This document shows positions 59,176 through 64,000 of a stretch of 64,000 nucleotides of DNA, one piece after another. A model generated the notes under the pieces. That model had not been told where the DNA came from. It made no database searches and saw only the letters and a list, made by a program, of their open reading frames with translations. The position numbers were made by a program, and so were the translations under genes. This stretch comes from Leptodontidium sp. MPI-SDFR-AT-0119 (lineage: Eukaryota; Ascomycota; Leotiomycetes; Helotiales; Leptodontidiaceae), in the NCBI GenBank assembly GCA_020726505.1, contig JAHLEZ010000002.1:2728001-2792000 (forward strand), read 5' to 3'. The stretch's first letter is position 1, and the number at the start of each line of letters is the position of its first letter.

Positions 59176-60762
59176 ATGCCACACATCATCCTCATCGCCG
59201 CTGTGCCAGCTGTGCTGGTCACCCTCATGTACCGTCTTTATTTAGCGTGGCGCGATTCGAACGTCTTAAATCACATCCCGACCCAAGAATTCGCAGGAGA
59301 CCGCTCCAGGGCGAGATATATCAGCGAATTGAAGGATTTGCTAGAATCTGGCTACCGCAAGCACAACAAGGCCGGGGATGCATTCAAGGTGCCCGTTCCG
59401 ATTGGGGGATACTCGGTAAAGCACCGAGTCGTCCTCCCTAAAGACCATTTGGAAGAGATGAAGCACCTGTCGAACAACGTGTTCAGCTGGGCGCTCGCGT
59501 CCGCAGTCATATTTGCGGGAGATTACACTGGCGCCCCAGATCGAGGTCCCTGGTCTGGCAAAGCCCTTCGAGTTGGGATCCACCAGAATTTAGGAAATAT
59601 CACCAAACAGCTAGACGACAAGATCAACCAATATTTCGCCGCTGTTCTACCGCAAGACCCGCATACGCCCAAGTCTATCAACTTCATGGAATTCTTTGTC
59701 CCCGCGATAGCCAAAATCACCAACTCGATGCTTGTTGGGGAAGAGCTTGCTGCAGACCCAGAATGGATTCGCCAAACATGTGACTTCGCAGTCAATCGAT
59801 ACACATCTGCCGATGATGTGCGAGCTTGGCCACCGGCCCTCGCCTACTTTGTCGCTCCTTTCATACCAAGTGTGAGGCGGCTCCGGCAAAGCAGGGCTTA
59901 TGTGAAGAAGCAATTGACCCCAATGTATGAGGAACTAAAGAGACGCGAAGAATTGGGTGTCGATAGCAAGGCCAAATATCGCAAGGGTTCATATGGTTAC
60001 GAGTGGCTCTGGAGTGGCACTCCAGAAGTCGTCACACTGGACGATTTCTCTGACACAATGATGCGAACGTTGATCGCATCTATCCATACGACGGCAAAGA
60101 CGATCAGTATTGCCCTTGTCGATTTGCTCAGCCAACCTCAGTATCTCCCTGCCCTTCGCGAAGAGGCAAGACAAGCTGCGCGTCCAGATGGTTCAATTGA
60201 TATCGACAGGCTCTTTGAAATGGATTGTTTCCTAAAGGAGAGTCAAAGGCTCACGCCTGTGTTTCTGAGTAAGTGAATGAGAGAGCGAGCTGGTTATGTT
60301 TTGACAACTAACGGCTCGCTAGTCACGATGAACAGAATTGTCACACAACCTTACACTTTCAAAGTCTCGGGGCTGCATCTCCCCGTTGGGACGATGACTA
60401 CCGCTGCCACCGCCGCTATTGCTACGGACCCGGACACCTTTGGTGTCGATTCCAATTCCTTTGACGGACACCGATTTGCTCGGCTACGAGAAGCCAACGA
60501 TGCGGGACAAAGCGCGTTTAAGATGGGAATGGCGACTGAAGACTCTCTCGGCTTCGGGCTTGGGAGTCAAGCTTGCCCGGGTCGCTTCTTTGCCGTTAAT
60601 CAAATAAAGCTTATGCTGGCGAAGTTCCTGACACGATGGGATTTGACACTAGAGAAGAATGGTGTTAAGTATGAAGGGGGAAGGCCAACATATCAGTACT
60701 ATGATTTCTCGGTTGTTGCACCTTCTGAGTATGGAATGGAATTGAGGTGGCTTCAGGTGTGA
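59176..60762 (+). CDS. Cytochrome P450 monooxygenase
   Basis: Two exons (59176-60268, 60323-60762; intron of 54 bp with GTAAGT, CTAAC and TAG), 510 residues, standard for a microsomal fungal P450. N-terminal anchor of about 17 hydrophobic residues (HIILIAAVPAVLVTLMY). I-helix region ASIHTTAKTIS resembles the AxIHTT form of CYP families that include ent-kaurene oxidases. K-helix ExxR is ESQR (about residue 356), FDGHRFARLRE is the PERF-like region, and the heme loop is FGLGSQACPGRFFA with the Cys ligand. Oxidises an unidentified substrate at the ER membrane with a separate reductase. An in-frame stop soon after the exon 1 end supports the intron. Paired head to head with the Zn2Cys6 regulator. 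Confidence 0.9.
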
Positions 60763-61867
60763 AAGTGGTGTGCAGTGGAGGCAATGCAAGGTGTCAATAG
60801 GGTGCGGCCTCCTAGAAGACTAAGTAACAGGCTAAACATGGCCATCTCAACTCTCACCACTTACAGTTAACGCCGAATCTAAACCCACTACTACTGCTCC
60901 CTGGCTAATATGCAAGAATTTCATGTACACCACCTGATTGAAGTCCTTGTATAATATATTCCTAGGACTAAACACAATATTGGAGCTTGTTCGAGATATC
61001 AATCAGCCACAAGAAGACTTGCTTCGAACAATGGAACGTATGCAGGGTCGGAATTGAACCTAGCAGGGCCCCCTGCCAAGCCAAGTAGACTAGGTTTGTG
61101 CCGCACCCGATATTGGGATACTCTTCGCAAGTAAAGAATCCCGAAGAGCGAGGCCATATTTCTAGAAGTAGGTGTCGGAGTCGTTCCTCGCCAAGCCACG
61201 CGAATACTATGCCCACCTGCAAGAGCGACTTATTTCGTCGATCGAAACCTTAAATCATTTTAGCCCCTGTCATTTGGAGTGGGGTTGTCGAGATTTCCCT
61301 TCTTGGATACGATTCCGGGGGTGTGGAAGCTTCGGCCCAAGAGGTTGGATGGCAGGTGGGGCGTCCGGAACGCTAGCTGAGTGTGGCCTAGCACAATATT
61401 TTTTTAGCATTTTGGCTTCAAGGAGTGGCACGGAGCGAGCCGTTGAAGTCATGGGTATAGTTTCTTTTGGTTTATGAGCATGGGTTTGGTCTGCCTAACC
61501 CAGAATTGACATTGCAGAGACATGGAGCATTCAACATCATATGCGGTTCAGTGTGTTTGAAGATCTGGAGAAGAGAGATTGCGGGCACTGAGAAAAGGGG
61601 GCTGCGGAAGGCTCTTTGATTTCTTTGTGTACGGTGATCCCTCCGTGTCAATTCAAAGCTAGGTCAAATCCTTGATCTGCTGTCCCTCAAAATCTTTACC
61701 CAGGAATCCGTGAATACATGCTGCAGGCTTATGTGTAATTATTGTAAGAGTCCCCCTCACATCTTGAATTTGAATCTATGTACATATCATAAGCCCTTTC
61801 ACCTGTGAGATCTACCATCTCCACCGTCAAGCCCTCGAAATATATGCGCACGAAACCAACCATGATC
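60763..61867. other. Intergenic; no supported gene
   Basis: Open stretches at 60968-61222 (-) and 61172-61477 (+) show no family resemblance; the plus-strand one begins with GTG. Holds both gene ends (P450 and Kelch run tail to tail). I see no RNA gene. Confidence 0.5.
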
Positions 61868-62941
61868 TCATAGAGAGAAATAGTCAAATGTATCAACCGG
61901 TGCACCACCCTTCAGATTGCCTCCCCCCGCAATGTAAATCTTGCGGCCGATGGCGACAGCGCAAGTGCCGTGTCTTGGGAATGCCATCGGTCCTAACTTG
62001 GTCCACTTGTCGGTACACGGGTCATAAGCTTCAGTCTCGTTGAAGACACCAGAAGGGTTTGAGAAGTCGCCCTCCCCTCCGAAGGTGTAGACAATACCGT
62101 CCAAAGTCGCGGAAGATAAACCACCCCTTGGAGTCGGCATCTTTGCTCGGTTGGTAGTCCACACCGGTTTTTTGGCGGAAAGATCAAGCGCGAACACATC
62201 ATTCACGACGTTATCGTGTCCAAATGCTCGGCCACCAAGAATGTAAAGGATACTGTCGATCAATGCAACACCAGCGTGGTCTCTTGGTGCAGGGAGGGCT
62301 GGAAGTGCTGTCCATTTCTTGGTCACGGTGTTATAGGACGATGTGATGTTGACTGTGTCTTCTCTGTCGTCAGGTCCGATGCTGACGATTGGAGTGAGAC
62401 CTCCAGCGAGATAGATAGTCTTGTCTTTGACCTCAACGGCGGCACTACCACGCCCATCCGGCATATCGGGGAGCGCAGTCCACTTGTCCTTGACGGGATC
62501 ATAGACGAAACATTTTGGCGATGATACCCAGAGTAGACCTTCACCAGGAGTAAGTCCGCCGAGCAAGTAGATCTTTCCATCAACGACGGCGGCGTTAGGG
62601 TGGTTAAAAGCAATGGGAACAGGAGCGACGGTGGTCCATTTGTTCTTTGGGATGGAATAGACTTGCATCAAAGTGACGGTGGGAAATATGACGCCGTCAA
62701 GCTCTGGGACGACGCCCCCGAGGACATACAGGTGGGTTGAGTTGAGAGCGACAGTCCTATGCTCTTGGCGCTTGAACGGCGTAAGTGGTGCAAGTGACGT
62801 CCATTTTCCCTTGGGAGCAAAGGTGGTGGCGGCGTTGGTGTCGCGAGCCTGGTGGGAAGCTTCTACAGTGATCTGAGGAGCAGCGGCAGCCCAGTCTGCG
62901 AGGGAAAGGAGTCCCAGAAGGACAAACCCAGGAGCATGCAT
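61868..62941 (-). CDS. Secreted Kelch-repeat (galactose-oxidase-like) beta-propeller protein
   Basis: 357 residues, one exon, first ATG at 62941 (an open GTG lies 36 bases upstream). Signal peptide MHAPGFVLLGLLSLADWAAAAP with a likely cut after the Ala run. Six Kelch blades are marked by the GG doublets YVLGG, YLLGG, YLAGG, YILGG, YTFGG and YIAGG, each followed by a W or Y-x-x-x-x-x-W such as NKWTTVAP, DKWTALPD, KKWTALPA, DKWTKLGP. Six blades with a leader indicate an extracellular or cell-wall propeller. I cannot see the Cys-Tyr redox pair of true galactose oxidase, so binding or an unknown catalytic role is possible. It lies beyond the P450 and need not belong to the aromatic cluster. Confidence 0.85.
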   Translation of the reverse strand: MHAPGFVLLGLLSLADWAAAAPQITVEASHQARDTNAATTFAPKGKWTSLAPLTPFKRQEHRTVALNSTHLYVLGGVVPELDGVIFPTVTLMQVYSIPKNKWTTVAPVPIAFNHPNAAVVDGKIYLLGGLTPGEGLLWVSSPKCFVYDPVKDKWTALPDMPDGRGSAAVEVKDKTIYLAGGLTPIVSIGPDDREDTVNITSSYNTVTKKWTALPALPAPRDHAGVALIDSILYILGGRAFGHDNVVNDVFALDLSAKKPVWTTNRAKMPTPRGGLSSATLDGIVYTFGGEGDFSNPSGVFNETEAYDPCTDKWTKLGPMAFPRHGTCAVAIGRKIYIAGGGNLKGGAPVDTFDYFSL

Positions 62942-63541
62942 AGCGATTGATTGATTGATTGATTGGCCGTCGGTCACTTAACTGTGAGTCTAGGAAGAAT
63001 CACGAGGAAGACAGGCGGCACCGAGAAGAATTAAGTAAAACAGAATTGGAGTAGAAGTACGTTTGTGTAATGATCACTAGCACGCTGAGGTAACTGCAAC
63101 ACAATAGAATAGCTGGAGAGACGCTGAATAGTAACTGGTAATACTATTTAATACAGAAGCTAATTACTAAGGAGGGAAGATTATCTCTTCCCCGCTTTGC
63201 CCACATATACGTGGTGTAAGCACTAAGAGCACGTGCCATTACAGTTTGAGCTTGAGCTGCAGCTAGACAGGTGTACTAGCTAGGTTCTTATCTTCCCGAG
63301 AGATTACTAGAGAGGTGAGATGAGTTGAAAGTCTAAGTGGGAAATGGCACGCTATCTACGGAGGCTCCGAATACGCGAAGTCGGCGTCTTTACCTTAAAG
63401 TAATAAAACAGTAGCTTAATTAATAACCTTTTAATTCATGCAAGTCTTAAAAAAGAAGCTGGTTAATACTTTCCCTAACCAACATTTGAGATTATTCTTT
63501 TGCGTAAAAAGTCCAACTTTTCATTTAGCTGTGGAAAGCGC

Positions 63542-63568
63542 ACAGACCCGTGGTGATAGGCTCGTAAG
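63542..63568 (+). repeat. 27-base direct repeat, copy 1
   Basis: ACAGACCCGTGGTGATAGG and eight further bases; copy 2 at 63904-63930 differs at two positions. Flanks are not similar. Possibly a footprint or a transposon-end fragment. Confidence 0.7.
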
Positions 63569-63903
63569 CGAACCCGTCCCTAGCGGCGGTTCGCCAGCCT
63601 GCAGCCCACAGCCCACATTCTCGACTAGGGGGGATCGGGGGGTAAGTACAGTATGGAGCCGGAACAAGAATTCAACGGAGATAAGATGGCTGAGAAGCTC
63701 GTCTCAGTCTAAAATCATTACTGTAGCGCTTCCAAAAATGATTAAATGATTCCAATATTTTAACAAAGATGACATCTGGGCAACTCACACACAATACATG
63801 GAACATGGGAATTGGAAGATACGTTCGGTCTCTCCGTCTATCAAGCGGTAGATATTTCGATGTAGATGTACCTGGAAATGCCTCGCTTAATCGTTTGTAG
63901 ACT

Positions 63904-63930
63904 ACAGACCCGTGGTGATGGGCTCGTTAG
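63904..63930 (+). repeat. 27-base direct repeat, copy 2
   Basis: Same motif as 63542-63568, 362 bases downstream in the same orientation. Confidence 0.7.
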
Positions 63931-64000
63931 GTCCCCTCCAAGGAGAGTGTACTCCGTAGAGGCCGAGCAAGGCAGCAAAGTTCCCCGACTTGGATTTAAG

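Larger units (their letters stand above)
62942..64000. other. Right end of window; Kelch promoter and unassigned sequence
   Basis: GATT repeats (TTGATTGATTGATTG, 62947-62962) lie at the Kelch gene start. An ATG-started open stretch of 103 codons (63438-63749, +) matches nothing and is low-confidence. A 27-base sequence at 63542-63568 recurs at 63904-63930 with two mismatches (see the repeat entries). AT-rich patch at 63400-63440. Confidence 0.45.

Noticed and set aside
61045..61075. Possible tRNA T-arm (GGTCGGAATTGAACC)
   Set aside because: The putative stem does not pair and no anticodon or acceptor arm can be found in the right spacing on either strand.

Overview
The window looks like a chromosome segment of a filamentous ascomycete (Pezizomycotina). 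The right-hand genes carry 50-130 bp GT-AG introns, Zn2Cys6 and C2H2 regulators with fungal-specific transcription factor domains, and a microsomal P450. The left two thirds carries the marks of repeat-induced point mutation (RIP): very AT-rich DNA, TpA everywhere, Gln and Trp codons turned into stops, and Asp turned into Asn in reverse transcriptase active sites.

Bases 1-43,344 are a nested graveyard of LTR retrotransposons with no intact gene. I could unstack it by LTR ends and target-site duplications (TSDs). The outermost element is G1, a minus-strand Ty3/gypsy chromovirus (4121-8267, resuming 43241-43344). Its left end is cut by A', a plus-strand gypsy-type element running off the window (1-4120). 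G1's own LTR was split by G2, a plus-strand copy of the same family (8268-43235, TSD TCGCG). G2 was hit by G3 (minus, 8989-13692), which ends in a recombination scar with a 165 bp LTR (D). G2 was then hit by C, a plus-strand Ty1/copia element (14089-42099, TSD GACTT). C contains A, a roughly 12.5 kb minus-strand gypsy-type element (17690-37652, TSD TTAA). A contains B, a minus-strand copia element (26622-34111, TSD GTAAA). B carries a spliced antisense accessory gene next to its 3' LTR, and C has a comparable antisense region. Both copia elements share a primer-binding site that looks complementary to the anticodon part of initiator tRNA-Met. A RIP-scarred Fot1/pogo transposase tail (about 43.4-43.85 kb) marks the island edge.

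Bases 45.8-63 kb are gene space with normal composition. In order: a 4,5-dihydroxyphthalate decarboxylase-like gene (+), a dienelactone hydrolase-like gene (+, one splice acceptor looks lost), a C2H2/fungal-trans regulator (+), a group A FAD monooxygenase (-), a TAXI/TRAP-type solute-binding-protein-like gene without signal peptide or introns (+), a Zn2Cys6 regulator (-), a cytochrome P450 (+) and a secreted Kelch-repeat protein (-). From aromatic decarboxylase to P450 this reads as an aromatic-acid modification or catabolic cluster with two local regulators and two divergent promoter regions. The unusual part is the pairing of two soluble proteins with bacterial solute-binding-protein folds and no membrane transporter partner. 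The pathway assignment is inference; no ring-cleaving dioxygenase or transporter is visible in the window.
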